Notes: generated from the letters alone by a model not told the origin. 64,000 bases of DNA from Paenirhodobacter hankyongi (GCF_003664585.1 NZ_RCHI01000009.1:16460-80459), one strand, 5' to 3'. Counted from the stretch's first letter, positions 45,358 through 53,805 are shown. Numbers and translations: made by a program.

Positions 45358-45436
45358 CCGTCTCTCCCGTATCTTGCCCGCCCAGCTAAAAGGGCATCGC
45401 GCCGGGGTGCAAGTTGCAACTGCGTGAGAGCATGGC

Positions 45437-45467
45437 AAAAGGGCCGCCCCCGCGGGACGGCCCTTCC
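45437..45467 (-). terminator. Terminator of the cytochrome cy gene
   Basis: On the minus strand AAGGGCCGTCCC and a G+C-rich partner ending in GGCGGCCCTT are followed by TTGCC. It lies 30 bases after the cytochrome gene and separates it from yejA. Confidence 0.75.
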
Positions 45468-45496
45468 GGAACGCGATCCGATCAGCCGTTCGGCGA

Positions 45497-46030
45497 TCAG
45501 TTGCTCAGGCTTTTCAGATAGGTGATGACGTTGTTGCGGTCCTCGGCCTTGGGCAGGCCGGCGAAGGACATCTTGTTGCCCGGGATGTAGTCCTTCGGGC
45601 CGCTCAGCCACTGGTTCAGCGCCTCGAGCGTCCATTCGCCGCCATGCGCCTTGAGCGCGTCGGAATAGCCGAAGCCCTCGACCGAGGCGACCGGACGCCC
45701 GACGACGCCGTCAAGATGCGGGCCGGTGGCGTTGGTGCCGTCGACCTTGTGGCAGGCCTTACACTTGCCGAAGACCTTGGCGCCCTTCTCGGCATCGCCC
45801 TCGCCCAGCACGATCTGGACCTCTTCGGCCGGTGCCGCAGCGGCCGCGTCGCCGCCACCCGCGCCACCCGGGGCCGCGGTCATCATCGCGACCTCGGTGC
45901 CGTCGGCCGCGACATGCTCGCCCGAGGCGAGCGAGAACAGCTTGCCCGAGGCGCCATTGGCGACGAGGAAGAACAGGAAGGCGCCCAGCACGCCGCCCGC
46001 AGCCTTGGTGATGGTGGTCGAATTGAGCAT
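45497..46030 (-). CDS. cycY: Membrane-anchored cytochrome c (cytochrome cy / c552 type)
   Basis: The 177-residue protein has an uncleaved N-terminal membrane anchor (about 11-25). A linker rich in Ala and Gly (about 50-70) follows. The class I cytochrome c domain has CKACH (Cys90, Cys93, His94) and an axial methionine in PGNKMSFAGL. It carries electrons from the bc1 complex to the cbb3 oxidase or to the photosynthetic reaction centre while staying in the membrane. The linker is short, as in Rhodobacter sphaeroides cy and unlike the longer one in R. capsulatus. The gene is monocistronic, with a terminator downstream, and divergent from pheA. Confidence 0.9.
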   Translation of the reverse strand: MLNSTTITKAAGGVLGAFLFFLVANGASGKLFSLASGEHVAADGTEVAMMTAAPGGAGGGDAAAAAPAEEVQIVLGEGDAEKGAKVFGKCKACHKVDGTNATGPHLDGVVGRPVASVEGFGYSDALKAHGGEWTLEALNQWLSGPKDYIPGNKMSFAGLPKAEDRNNVITYLKSLSN

Positions 46031-46230
46031 GACTCGCCCCTGAGTTTCGCTGTCCAGTTGCCGGCACTTACCCGGTTTACCCCCTTGCTTTCAAGATTTT
46101 TTGAAGAAAGCTCCGAATTCTGCGCCTTTTGTCGCGCCTGGACGGCTTTTCCCGGCACCGGCGCGCGCGATCCGGCTTTTCCTGTCCGCGCGCGCGGTAT
46201 AGGCAGGCGCGAGGAGAGACGGAGGGACCG

Positions 46231-47079
46231 ATGAGCATTCCGCGCAAGGGCGTGATCGCATTCCAGGGCGAACTTGGCGCCTATTCGCACGAGGCCTGCC
46301 GCGAGGCGCGCCCGGACATGGAGGCCCTTCCGTGCAACACCTTCGAGGAGGTGATCGAGGCGGTGCGCCGCGGCGACGCCGATCTCGCGATGCTGCCGGT
46401 CGAGAACTCGACCTATGGCCGCGTCGCCGACATCCACCGTCTCCTGCCCGAATCCGGGCTGCACATCCTTGACGAGCTGTTCGTGCGGGTGCGGATCTGC
46501 CTGATGAGCGTGCCGGGTCGCAAGCTCGACGAGATCACCGACGTGCGCGCGCATCTGGTGCTGTTGCCGCAATCGGCGCGCTTCCTGCGCGAGCATGGCA
46601 TCACCGGGCATGCCGCCGCCGACAGCGCCGGTGCCGCGGCGGATCTGGCGCGCAGCCAGGCCCCGGGCGAAGGCGTGCTGGCCTCGGCCCTTGCCGCCGA
46701 GATCTATGGCCTCGAGGTGCTCGCCCATGACATCGAGGACCACGCCCACAACACCACCCGCTTCCTGGTGATGGGGCGCGAGCCCGACCTGAAGCGGCGC
46801 GGCCACGGCCGGATGATGACCACCTTCGTGTTCCGCGTGCGCAACATCCCGGCCGCGCTCTACAAGGCGCTTGGCGGCTTCGCGACGAATGGCGTGAACA
46901 TGACCAAGCTCGAAAGCTACATGGTCGACGGCAATTTCACCGCGACGCAGTTCTATGCCGATGTCGAGGGACACCCCGATGACAGCAACCTGCGTCTGGC
47001 GCTCGACGAACTCGACTATTTCACCTCGAACATGGCGCTGCTCGGCGTCTATCCCGCCGACCCGCGCCGGCACGGCTGA
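46231..47079 (+). CDS. pheA: Prephenate dehydratase with ACT domain
   Basis: The 282-residue enzyme converts prephenate to phenylpyruvate in phenylalanine synthesis. It shows IAFQGELGAYSHEAC at the start, LPVENSTYGRV and the NTTRFLVMGR motif. A C-terminal ACT domain with ALGGFATNGVNMTKLESYMVDG follows, in which ESR-like ES(Y) residues bind phenylalanine for feedback inhibition. No chorismate mutase domain is fused. GGAGGG stands seven bases before the ATG. The gene is alone on its strand, with the cytochrome cy gene facing away. Confidence 0.95.
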   Translation: MSIPRKGVIAFQGELGAYSHEACREARPDMEALPCNTFEEVIEAVRRGDADLAMLPVENSTYGRVADIHRLLPESGLHILDELFVRVRICLMSVPGRKLDEITDVRAHLVLLPQSARFLREHGITGHAAADSAGAAADLARSQAPGEGVLASALAAEIYGLEVLAHDIEDHAHNTTRFLVMGREPDLKRRGHGRMMTTFVFRVRNIPAALYKALGGFATNGVNMTKLESYMVDGNFTATQFYADVEGHPDDSNLRLALDELDYFTSNMALLGVYPADPRRHG

Positions 47080-47100
47080 GTCCCCCGCGCGCGGCGCGGC

Positions 47101-47577
47101 TCAGGCCGCGCCCTGCGTTGCGGCGAAGCGCGCGCCAAGCGCCGCACCGAAGGCCGCGATGCGCTCCTCGAAACGATGCTCGAGCCGGCCGCGACCGAGC
47201 TTTGCCGATTGCAGCAGCAACCGTGCGCCCAGCGTGCGCGGCTTTGCCTCGAGCGTCACATGCAGCCGCGCCCGCCCCGTCGCCGGTTCGACGATCTGCA
47301 GCGTCAGGCTCAGCTCGAACCCGTGCGACTTGCCGAAATAGTCGAGCGCGGCGGGACGTTCGAAACGGGTGATCTCGGCGCTCAGCTGGCGCAGCCGGCC
47401 GCGGAAGCGAAAGCCGATGTCCCAGGCCATCCCCGCCCCCGGCGCCGCAAGCGTGTCGGTGCGCCGCAGGCTGACGCCCTTGCGCCGCGCCGCACGCTCG
47501 AAGGTCGAGAAATCGGCAAGCTGGTCGAAGACGAATTCAGCCGGGGCGGCGATGTCGGCGCGGCCGGAAAACTTCAT
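47101..47577 (-). CDS. SRPBCC-family protein of unknown function
   Basis: The 158-residue protein begins MKFSGRADIAAPAEFVFDQLADFSTFERAARR. This is the typical start of START/SRPBCC (polyketide-cyclase-like) proteins, which form a deep hydrophobic ligand cavity. No catalytic residues are obvious. The start at 47577 was preferred because the SRPBCC fold begins immediately; an in-frame start 29 codons upstream is not required. The gene is convergent with pheA and is followed upstream by nudC on the same strand (67-base gap). The ligand is unknown. Confidence 0.85.
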   Translation of the reverse strand: MKFSGRADIAAPAEFVFDQLADFSTFERAARRKGVSLRRTDTLAAPGAGMAWDIGFRFRGRLRQLSAEITRFERPAALDYFGKSHGFELSLTLQIVEPATGRARLHVTLEAKPRTLGARLLLQSAKLGRGRLEHRFEERIAAFGAALGARFAATQGAA

Positions 47578-47644
47578 GCCGAGGCTCCTTGAACGATCGT
47601 GGCCCGGAGCGCCCGGGCGAAAGGGATATCGGGGCAAGGTGCCG

Positions 47645-48682
47645 TCAATGCAACCGGTCCGCAAGCCATTGGCGCAGCATCCAGCCCGCGATGGCGCCCG
47701 AACGTGGCGCCCGGATCACGGGATCGACGCCGGCAAAGACCGCCGCCAGCCGCTCGCGGCTGATCCACAGCGCGTCCTCGATCTCGGCCGGATCGCAGGC
47801 GATCTCGGTGCTTGTGGCCTCGGCGGCGCAGCCGATCATCAGCGAGGCCGGGAACGGCCAGGGCTGCGAGACGAGCAGCCGCACCGGTCCGACCCGCACC
47901 GCGGTTTCCTCGAACACCTCGCGGCGGACGGCGGATTCGACCGGCTCGCCCGGCTCCATGAAGCCCGCAAGGCAGGAATACATCCCCTCGGGCCAGCCCG
48001 GCGACCGGCCAAGCAGCACCGAGTTGCCGCGGGTGACGCACATGATGACGCAAGGGTCGGTGCGCGGGAAATGCTGCGTGTTGCAGGCCGGGCAGATCCG
48101 CTGCCAGCCGCCGAGTGCGGGTGCGCTGGCCGCACCGCAGGCCGAGCAGAAACCATGCGTGCCGTGCCAGTTCAACAGCGCCCGCGCCGTCGCCGCAAGC
48201 TCCGCCGCGCGCGGATCAAGCCGCATCATCGCGCCGCGCAGATCGGCGAAGGCCGCGCCTGCCGGCAGGTCCGGGTGATGCTGCGCGCTACCGTCGAAGA
48301 AGGCGCCGAAATCGGGCTCGGGCCCCTCGGGCACCCAGGGCGAGAGATCGGCGGCAAAGACCGGCGCCCCGCCCGACAGCCCCAGAAAGATCAGCCCGCC
48401 CGTCATGTGCGACAGCAGCTCCGCCCCCGGCGCAAGACCGGCCAGCCCGGCGCCCAGCACCGGATCGGCCGCGGCCTCCTCGCCCGCCAGCAGCGGACGG
48501 CCGCGCCAGAACGGCAGGATCCGCGCCGCGGGATCGGCCGCCATCCGCGCCAGCGCCGCGGCATCCCCGCGCAGATAGGCTGCGCGATCAAGCCCCGAGC
48601 CCGCGAAGGCAAGGCCCGGCCGGGCATCGACCGCCATCGTCGCGGCATCGAAACGGGGATCTGGGGGACAGGCGTCAGACAT
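47645..48682 (-). CDS. nudC: NAD+ diphosphatase, NudC-type Nudix hydrolase
   Basis: The 345-residue protein has an N-terminal domain and then a zinc ribbon (CSACG at about 178 and CPAC about 15 residues later). The Nudix box GFMEPGEPVESAVRREVFEE follows, with the NudC-specific SQPWPFPASLM after it. NudC cleaves NADH to NMNH and AMP and can remove NAD caps from RNA. All four zinc cysteines are present. The ATG at 48682 follows a weak ribosome site. It diverges from the cpdB-like gene. Confidence 0.93.
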   Translation of the reverse strand: MSDACPPDPRFDAATMAVDARPGLAFAGSGLDRAAYLRGDAAALARMAADPAARILPFWRGRPLLAGEEAAADPVLGAGLAGLAPGAELLSHMTGGLIFLGLSGGAPVFAADLSPWVPEGPEPDFGAFFDGSAQHHPDLPAGAAFADLRGAMMRLDPRAAELAATARALLNWHGTHGFCSACGAASAPALGGWQRICPACNTQHFPRTDPCVIMCVTRGNSVLLGRSPGWPEGMYSCLAGFMEPGEPVESAVRREVFEETAVRVGPVRLLVSQPWPFPASLMIGCAAEATSTEIACDPAEIEDALWISRERLAAVFAGVDPVIRAPRSGAIAGWMLRQWLADRLH

Positions 48683-48723
48683 GGGAGCTCCGGCACGGCG
48701 CGGGGCGATCTGCCCTGCCCCTT

Positions 48724-48751
48724 CCTTTTGCCATGCTGCGGCGGCAAAAGG
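48724..48751. promoter_or_regulatory. Inverted repeat in the nudC/cpdB gap
   Basis: CCTTTTGCC and GGCAAAAGG are perfect 9-base arms around a 10-base centre in a 235-bp gap between divergent genes. It is not at the end of any gene, so an operator is more likely than a terminator. No regulator is known from the sequence. Confidence 0.4.
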
Positions 48752-48917
48752 CCAGCGGCGTTGCGCCCTCGCCGGACTGCGCCCGATCCGCCGCAGCGCC
48801 GGAAAAGGCGCAACCGGTGGTTGAAACTTGGTAAATTCGGCTTAGGCTGGCACAGCGTCGTTCCGGCTGCCCGCGCCTTTTTCGCGGGCCCCGGGCCGAT
48901 GGCGGAAGGGAACGGAC

Positions 48918-50837
48918 ATGGCGCGGACGGCAGAGGGGACGGCTTCGGACGAGGCAGGAGCAGACCGGGTGCGGCTGCGCGTGCTGGCGACGACCGACGT
49001 GCATGGCCACCTGCGCGCCCATGATTACGGCCAGGACCTGCCCGAGGACGATTGCGGCCTGACCCGGATCGCGAGCCTTGTCGCGACCGCCCGAGCCGAA
49101 GTGCCGAACACCCTGCTGCTCGACAATGGCGACATCCTGCAGGGCACGCCGCTCGTCGACCACTGGGCGCGGCGGGGGCTGGCGGCAGGCGAGGTGCACC
49201 CGGTCTTCGAGGTGATGAACGCGCTTGGCTACGATGCCGGCACGATCGGCAATCACGAGTTCAACTTCGGCCTCGACTATCTCGCCCGCGCGCTGGCGGG
49301 GGCGGGGTTTCCGCTGACCTGCGCCAATGCGGTTCGACGCGCCGGGGCGACACCGCTCGAGGACGAGACACTGCTGCCGCCCTGGGTGATCCTCGAGCGT
49401 GACCTCACCGATGCGGCCGGGCGCGTGCGGCGGCTGAAGATCGGGGTGATCGGCTTCGTGCCGCCGCAGATCCTGATGTGGGACCGGCTGCAGCTCGAGA
49501 ACCGTCTGACCGCGCGCGGCATCACCGAGGCGGCCCGCGCCCATGTGCCGGCCCTGCGCGCGGCGGGGGCGGATGTCGTGATCGCGCTGGCACACACCGG
49601 GATCGAGCCGCACCTGCCGCCCGACCTGCCCGACCGCGCGACGGAACATGCCGCCGTGCCGCTGGCCGCCGTGCCCGGGATCGACGCGCTGATCTGCGGC
49701 CACAGCCACCTCTCCTTCCCCGGCCCCGACACCGCCGCGACCGCGGCCGTCGACCCCGTGCGCGGCCTGATCCATGGCAAGCCGGCGGTGATGCCGGGCC
49801 GCTGGGGCTCGCACCTGGGGGTGCTCGATCTGGTGCTGGCGCCCACCGACGCGGGGGGCTGGCGGGTCGAGACGGGCCGCGCCACCCTGCGCCCGGTGCG
49901 CGATGCCCGCACCGGCATCCCCGCGCCCGAGGCCCCCGCCCTCGTCGCCCGCATCGCCCCCGCGCACGAAGAGGTGCGGCGCGACCTCGCCCGGCCGGTC
50001 GGCAGACTGACCCGGCCGATCCAGAGCTTCTTCTCGATGGTCGCGCCCGACGCCGGGCTGGACCTCGTCGCCGCCGCGCAAAGCGCCCATGTCCGCGCCC
50101 GCCTTGCCGGCCGACCCGAGGCGGCGCTGCCGGTTCTGGCCGCGGTGGCGCCCGGGAAATGCGGCGGGCGCGGCGGCCCGGGCTTCTTCACCGACATCCC
50201 GGCCGGACCGCTCTCGCGCCGCCACGTGCTCGAGATGTGCCTGTTCCCGAACACCGTCACCGCGGTGCGGGTGAGCGGTGCGCGGCTGGCCGACTGGCTC
50301 GAGCGGGCGGCCTGCGTCTTTGCCACCATCGCCCCGGGGCGGGCCGATCAACCGCTGCTCGACCCGGCCTTTCCCTGCTACAACTTCGACGTGCTCGTCG
50401 GGCTGAGCTACGAGATCGACCTCAGCCAGCCGGCCCGCTTCGCCCCCGACGGCAGCCCGGCCAGCGACAGCCGGCGCATCCGCAACCTGCGCCACGCCGG
50501 CCGCCCCATCGACCCCGCGGCCGAGTTCGTGATCGCCACGAACAGCTATCGCAGCTCGGGCGCAGGCGGCTTTCCGGGGGCGGCCGAGGGTGTCCTCGAC
50601 CTCGGCCCCGCCACCAGCTCGCGCGTCGTGCTGTTCGACAGCCTCGGCCAGGACCCGCCGCCGTCCCCCGCGGCCGATCCGGTCTGGCGCTTTGCCCCGA
50701 TCGCGGGCGCCAGCGCGCTTCTCGAAACCTCGCCGCGTGCCGCCGGGCGCCTCGCCGAGGCCGGCGCCGCCGCCGCGCGCCTTGAGGAGCTCGGCCTGAC
50801 CGCTGCCGGCTTTCTTCAGATTCGGGTGCATTTCTGA
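48918..50837 (+). CDS. cpdB: 2',3'-cyclic-nucleotide 2'-phosphodiesterase / 3'-nucleotidase (CpdB/UshA family), no signal peptide seen
   Basis: The 639-residue protein has a metallophosphatase domain with ATTDVHGHL, LLDNGDILQG, GTIGNHEFNFG, LAHTGIE and CGHSHL, all metal-binding motifs. The C-terminal nucleotide-binding domain follows, including NFDVLVGLSYEIDLS and an ATNSYRSSGAGGFPG motif. It hydrolyses 2',3'-cyclic nucleotides and 3'-nucleotides. In enterobacteria CpdB is periplasmic, but the N-terminus here (MARTAEGTASDEAGADRVRLRV) shows no signal peptide. The next ATG upstream (48899) is out of frame. It may be cytosolic or use another export route. A GGAAGGG precedes the ATG. Confidence 0.87.
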   Translation: MARTAEGTASDEAGADRVRLRVLATTDVHGHLRAHDYGQDLPEDDCGLTRIASLVATARAEVPNTLLLDNGDILQGTPLVDHWARRGLAAGEVHPVFEVMNALGYDAGTIGNHEFNFGLDYLARALAGAGFPLTCANAVRRAGATPLEDETLLPPWVILERDLTDAAGRVRRLKIGVIGFVPPQILMWDRLQLENRLTARGITEAARAHVPALRAAGADVVIALAHTGIEPHLPPDLPDRATEHAAVPLAAVPGIDALICGHSHLSFPGPDTAATAAVDPVRGLIHGKPAVMPGRWGSHLGVLDLVLAPTDAGGWRVETGRATLRPVRDARTGIPAPEAPALVARIAPAHEEVRRDLARPVGRLTRPIQSFFSMVAPDAGLDLVAAAQSAHVRARLAGRPEAALPVLAAVAPGKCGGRGGPGFFTDIPAGPLSRRHVLEMCLFPNTVTAVRVSGARLADWLERAACVFATIAPGRADQPLLDPAFPCYNFDVLVGLSYEIDLSQPARFAPDGSPASDSRRIRNLRHAGRPIDPAAEFVIATNSYRSSGAGGFPGAAEGVLDLGPATSSRVVLFDSLGQDPPPSPAADPVWRFAPIAGASALLETSPRAAGRLAEAGAAAARLEELGLTAAGFLQIRVHF

Positions 50838-50843
50838 CCAGAT

Positions 50844-50872
50844 TGCGCAAAGCGTTTCATCAGATGCGCAAA
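50844..50872. promoter_or_regulatory. Two direct TGCGCAAA repeats upstream of the ABC importer
   Basis: TGCGCAAA occurs at 50844-50851 and again at 50865-50872, exactly 21 bases or two helical turns apart, upstream of a 17-base palindrome. Both could be part of one control region for the importer genes. Confidence 0.35.
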
Positions 50873-50894
50873 ATTCAGGCCAAATGGAAACGTC

Positions 50895-50911
50895 TGGTCA
50901 AAATTTGACCA
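50895..50911. promoter_or_regulatory. 17-base perfect palindrome, likely operator of the ABC importer
   Basis: TGGTCAAAATTTGACCA has perfect 8-base arms around one base. It lies 113 bases before the substrate-binding protein gene. Its TGGT...ACCA ends resemble sites of GntR-family repressors, which often control importers. No TPP riboswitch element is visible in the leader. Confidence 0.65.
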
Positions 50912-51024
50912 CATGGCCCATATCTTCCCGGTCTCTGCCCCGACGTGCAGCGCATGTTGCATTCCCCCTGCCCGACGGATGGGCGCAGGATCGGCCCGAC
51001 CTCAGAACCGGGAGTTTGACCAAG

Positions 51025-52044
51025 ATGTTTCACCGCACCCTGACGGGATTGGCCGCCGCCGCAACGGTGCTGGGCTTCACCGCCCCGGCGCTGCACGCCG
51101 AAACCACCGTGCCTTTCGCCCTCGACTGGAAGTTCGAGGGCCCCGCCGCGCCCTACACGCTGGCCGTCGACAAGGGGTTCTACAAGGCCGAGGGCCTCGA
51201 TGTGCAGGTGACCGAGGGCGCGGGCTCGCTCGACGCGATCCCGAAAGTGGCGACCGGTGCCTTCCCGCTCGGCTTCACCGACATCAACTCGCTGATGAAA
51301 TTCCTCGACCAGAACCCCGGCGCCCCGGTCACCGCGGTGATGATGGTCTATGACAAGCCCGCCTTCGCCGTCGTCGGCCGCAAGTCGCTCGGCATCGAGA
51401 CGCCGAAGGATCTCGAGGGCAAGGCGCTCGGCGCGCCGCCGCCGGACGGGGCCTGGGCGCAGTTCCCGATCTTCGCCAAGGAACAGGGCCTCGACATGTC
51501 GAAGATCACCGTCGAGCCGGTGGGCTTCCCGGTGCGCGAGCCGATGCTGGCCGAGGGCAAGGTCGCCGCGATCACCGGCTTCTCCTTCACCTCGACGCTG
51601 AACGCCGAACGGCTCGGCGTGCCGGCCGACGATCTGACCGTGCTGCTGATGGCCGATTACGGCGTCGCGCTCTACGGCAACGCGATCATCGTCAACACCG
51701 ACTGGGCGAAGGCCCACCCCGAGATGGTGACGGGCTTCCTGCGCGCCACCGCGAAGGGCTGGAAAGAGGCGATCGCCGCCCCCGCCGCCGCCGTCGAGAC
51801 CCTGGTGAAACGCAACCCGGCCGCCGATGCGGGGCTCGAGACCAAGCGCCTCGAGCTCGCCATCGCCGGCAACGTGCTGACCGACTACGTCAAGGAACAC
51901 GGCATGGGCAACGTCGACGCGGCCCGTTTTGCCAAGTCGATCGAACAGCTCGGCACCACCTACGAGTTCAAGACCACGCCCGAGGCGAAGACCTTCTTCG
52001 ACCCGGAATACCTGCCCACTGACGGCAGCCTGATGCTGCAATGA
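51025..52044 (+). CDS. ABC importer substrate-binding protein, NMT1/THI5-like
   Basis: The 339-residue protein has a signal peptide (MFHRTLTGLAAAATVLGFTAPALHA). The periplasmic binding fold follows, including PFALDWKFEGPAAPYTLAVDKGFYKAEGLDVQV and SLDAIPKVATGAFPLGFTDINSL. The same domain is seen in ThiY (thiamine precursor) and in hydroxymethylpyrimidine, nitrate or sulphonate importers; the substrate cannot be fixed. GGGAG lies about ten bases before the ATG. The ATPase and permease genes follow. An in-frame start 47 codons upstream would put the signal peptide in the middle and is rejected. A strong hairpin with a TTCG loop follows the stop codon. Confidence 0.9.
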   Translation: MFHRTLTGLAAAATVLGFTAPALHAETTVPFALDWKFEGPAAPYTLAVDKGFYKAEGLDVQVTEGAGSLDAIPKVATGAFPLGFTDINSLMKFLDQNPGAPVTAVMMVYDKPAFAVVGRKSLGIETPKDLEGKALGAPPPDGAWAQFPIFAKEQGLDMSKITVEPVGFPVREPMLAEGKVAAITGFSFTSTLNAERLGVPADDLTVLLMADYGVALYGNAIIVNTDWAKAHPEMVTGFLRATAKGWKEAIAAPAAAVETLVKRNPAADAGLETKRLELAIAGNVLTDYVKEHGMGNVDAARFAKSIEQLGTTYEFKTTPEAKTFFDPEYLPTDGSLMLQ

Positions 52045-52052
52045 CCGGACCG

Positions 52053-52072
52053 GGGGCCTTCGGGCCCCCGTC
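52053..52072 (+). terminator. TTCG-loop hairpin between the binding-protein and ATPase genes
   Basis: CGGGGGCC, TTCG, GGCCCCCG is a perfect 8-bp stem with the very stable UUCG tetraloop. No T-run follows and the operon continues 18 bases later. It probably protects the 3' end of the binding-protein message rather than ending transcription. Confidence 0.7.
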
Positions 52073-52090
52073 CTCGCTCAAGGTGGGACC

Positions 52091-52879
52091 ATGCAGAAAT
52101 TCATCGACATCCGCGGCGTGAAACACGCCTACAAGACGAAGAACGGCCCGCTGCCGGTTCTCGACGGGCTCGACGTGGGCGTGGGCGAGGGCGAGTTCTG
52201 CGCCGTCGTCGGCCCTTCGGGCTGCGGCAAATCCACGCTGACACGGCTTGTCTCGGGACTGATGCGGCCCGACGAGGGCGCGGTGGTGCTTGACGGGCAA
52301 GAGGTGTCGAGCCCGCGCAAGACCGTGGGCATGGCGTTCCAGAACCCGGTGATGCTCGAATGGCGCACCATCCTCGAGAACGTGATGCTGCCGCTCGAGA
52401 TCGTCGCGCCGGGCATGGGGCGCGCCGAAAAGGAGGCGCGCGCCACCCATCTGCTCGAGATGGTCGGGCTGAAGGGCTTCGAGAAGAAGCGCCCCTCGGA
52501 GCTTTCGGGCGGCATGCGCCAGCGCGCCTCGCTGTGCCGCGCCATCGTGCACAAGCCGCAGGTGCTGATCATGGACGAACCCTTCGGCGCGCTCGACAAC
52601 TTCACCCGCGAGGATCTGTGGCAGACGATGCGCGACCTGCGCGCGGCCGAGCCCTTCACCTGCATCCTCATCACCCATGACCTGCGCGAAAGCGTGTTCC
52701 TCGGCGATCAGGTGATCGTGCTCTCGGGCCGCCCGGCCAGGACGCAATACGTGCTTGATGTCGACCTGCCGGCCGACCGCACGATCGACATTCTCTATGA
52801 ACCGAAGGCGGTCGCGATGCTGCACCTTCTGCGCGAGCAGATCCGCATCGCCCAGGGCCGCGACGGAGACCTGCACTGA
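52091..52879 (+). CDS. ABC importer ATP-binding protein
   Basis: The 262-residue ATPase has Walker A GPSGCGKST, a Q-loop in GMAFQNPVML, the signature LSGGMRQRASL, Walker B VLIMDEPFGALD and the switch histidine in LITHDLRESVFL. It belongs to the nitrate/sulphonate/thiamine-type (SsuB-like) branch. The C-terminal helix (about 230-262) has an EPKAVAMLHLLREQIR segment. Its stop overlaps the permease start by one base, so the two are coupled. It lies 46 bases after the binding-protein gene. Confidence 0.94.
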   Translation: MQKFIDIRGVKHAYKTKNGPLPVLDGLDVGVGEGEFCAVVGPSGCGKSTLTRLVSGLMRPDEGAVVLDGQEVSSPRKTVGMAFQNPVMLEWRTILENVMLPLEIVAPGMGRAEKEARATHLLEMVGLKGFEKKRPSELSGGMRQRASLCRAIVHKPQVLIMDEPFGALDNFTREDLWQTMRDLRAAEPFTCILITHDLRESVFLGDQVIVLSGRPARTQYVLDVDLPADRTIDILYEPKAVAMLHLLREQIRIAQGRDGDLH

Positions 52880-53643
52880 TGGACCGCGCGCAAAAAATCC
52901 TCGTGCCGCTTGCGGCGATCGTGATCTTCCTCGTGCTGTGGGAGTTCGTCGTCTGGGTGAACGGCTGGCCCGATTACAAGATGGCCGCCCCCTCGGACCT
53001 GCCGCCGGCATTCTGGAAGTTCCACACCCTGTTCCTGACGATGGGCTGGCAGACGCTGTGGCGCACCGTGCTGGGGCTCGGCCTCGCCGTCGTCTTCGGC
53101 ACCTTCCTCGGCATGGTGATGGGGTTCTCGAAGATCGCGCGCGACGGGCTCTACCCCCTGCTCGTCGGCTTCAACGCGATCCCGAAGGCGACGCTGGTGC
53201 CGGTGATCGCGCTGATCTTCATCGGCCAGCACGATTTCAACACCGTGCTGATGGCCTTCCTGATCTCCTTCTTCCCGATCGCGGTCTCGGTCGGCATCGG
53301 GCTCAGCACGCTCGAGCCCGAATACCGAGACATCCTCGCCGCGCTCGGCGCCTCGAAGTTCACCATCTTCCGCAAGATCGCCCTGCCGAAGACCCTGCCC
53401 GAGTTCTTCGGCGCGCTGAAGGTCGCGGTGACGCTCGCCTTCATCGGCACCAACCTCGTCGAGATCGTCAGCCCGCATGGCAAGGGGCTCGGCGCGCTCT
53501 TCCTCTCGGGGCAGACGAACTCGGACTATCCGCTGATGTTCGCGGTGCTGATCGCCCTCGCCGTGCTCGGCATCGTGCTCTACTACGCCGTCGTCGCACT
53601 CGAGAAGATCTTCGCCGGCTGGGCCGAGCGCAGCCCGGGCTGA
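52879..53643 (+). CDS. ABC importer permease
   Basis: The 254-residue permease has six membrane segments. The conserved EAA motif, DILAALGASKFTIFRKIALPKTLPEF, contacts the ATPase. It is the BPD_transp_1 type found with SsuB-like ATPases. The start ATG (52879-52881) overlaps the ATPase stop (TGATG). It is last in the operon; a hairpin element of the dispersed repeat family follows 20 bases later. Confidence 0.94.
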   Translation: MDRAQKILVPLAAIVIFLVLWEFVVWVNGWPDYKMAAPSDLPPAFWKFHTLFLTMGWQTLWRTVLGLGLAVVFGTFLGMVMGFSKIARDGLYPLLVGFNAIPKATLVPVIALIFIGQHDFNTVLMAFLISFFPIAVSVGIGLSTLEPEYRDILAALGASKFTIFRKIALPKTLPEFFGALKVAVTLAFIGTNLVEIVSPHGKGLGALFLSGQTNSDYPLMFAVLIALAVLGIVLYYAVVALEKIFAGWAERSPG

Positions 53644-53660
53644 AACGCCCCCTGCGCTTC

Positions 53661-53717
53661 CAATTGCCCCAAATATCCCGGGGGTGAGGCCGAAGGCCGA
53701 GGGGGTAGCGCCCCCTC
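53661..53717. repeat. Intergenic hairpin element, copy B
   Basis: CCAAATATCCCGGGGGTG is followed by two hairpin-like units, GAGGCCGAAGGCC and GAGGGGGTAGCGCCCCCTC. It matches copies at 38318-38360 and 60915-60966 (reverse) in plan and partly in sequence. It lies after the permease gene. Confidence 0.55.
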
Positions 53718-53805
53718 CCTTCCCCGCCGCCGCCCACGCCACCTTGCAAGGCGCAGGGCCCCGCGCTAGGGGCAGTCAGCGTCCCCCGCGCCAAGGTGTG
53801 CAACA

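Noticed and set aside
50838..51024. Possible TPP riboswitch before the NMT1/THI5-type importer
   Set aside because: The conserved thi-box elements were looked for and not found; a palindrome is present instead.
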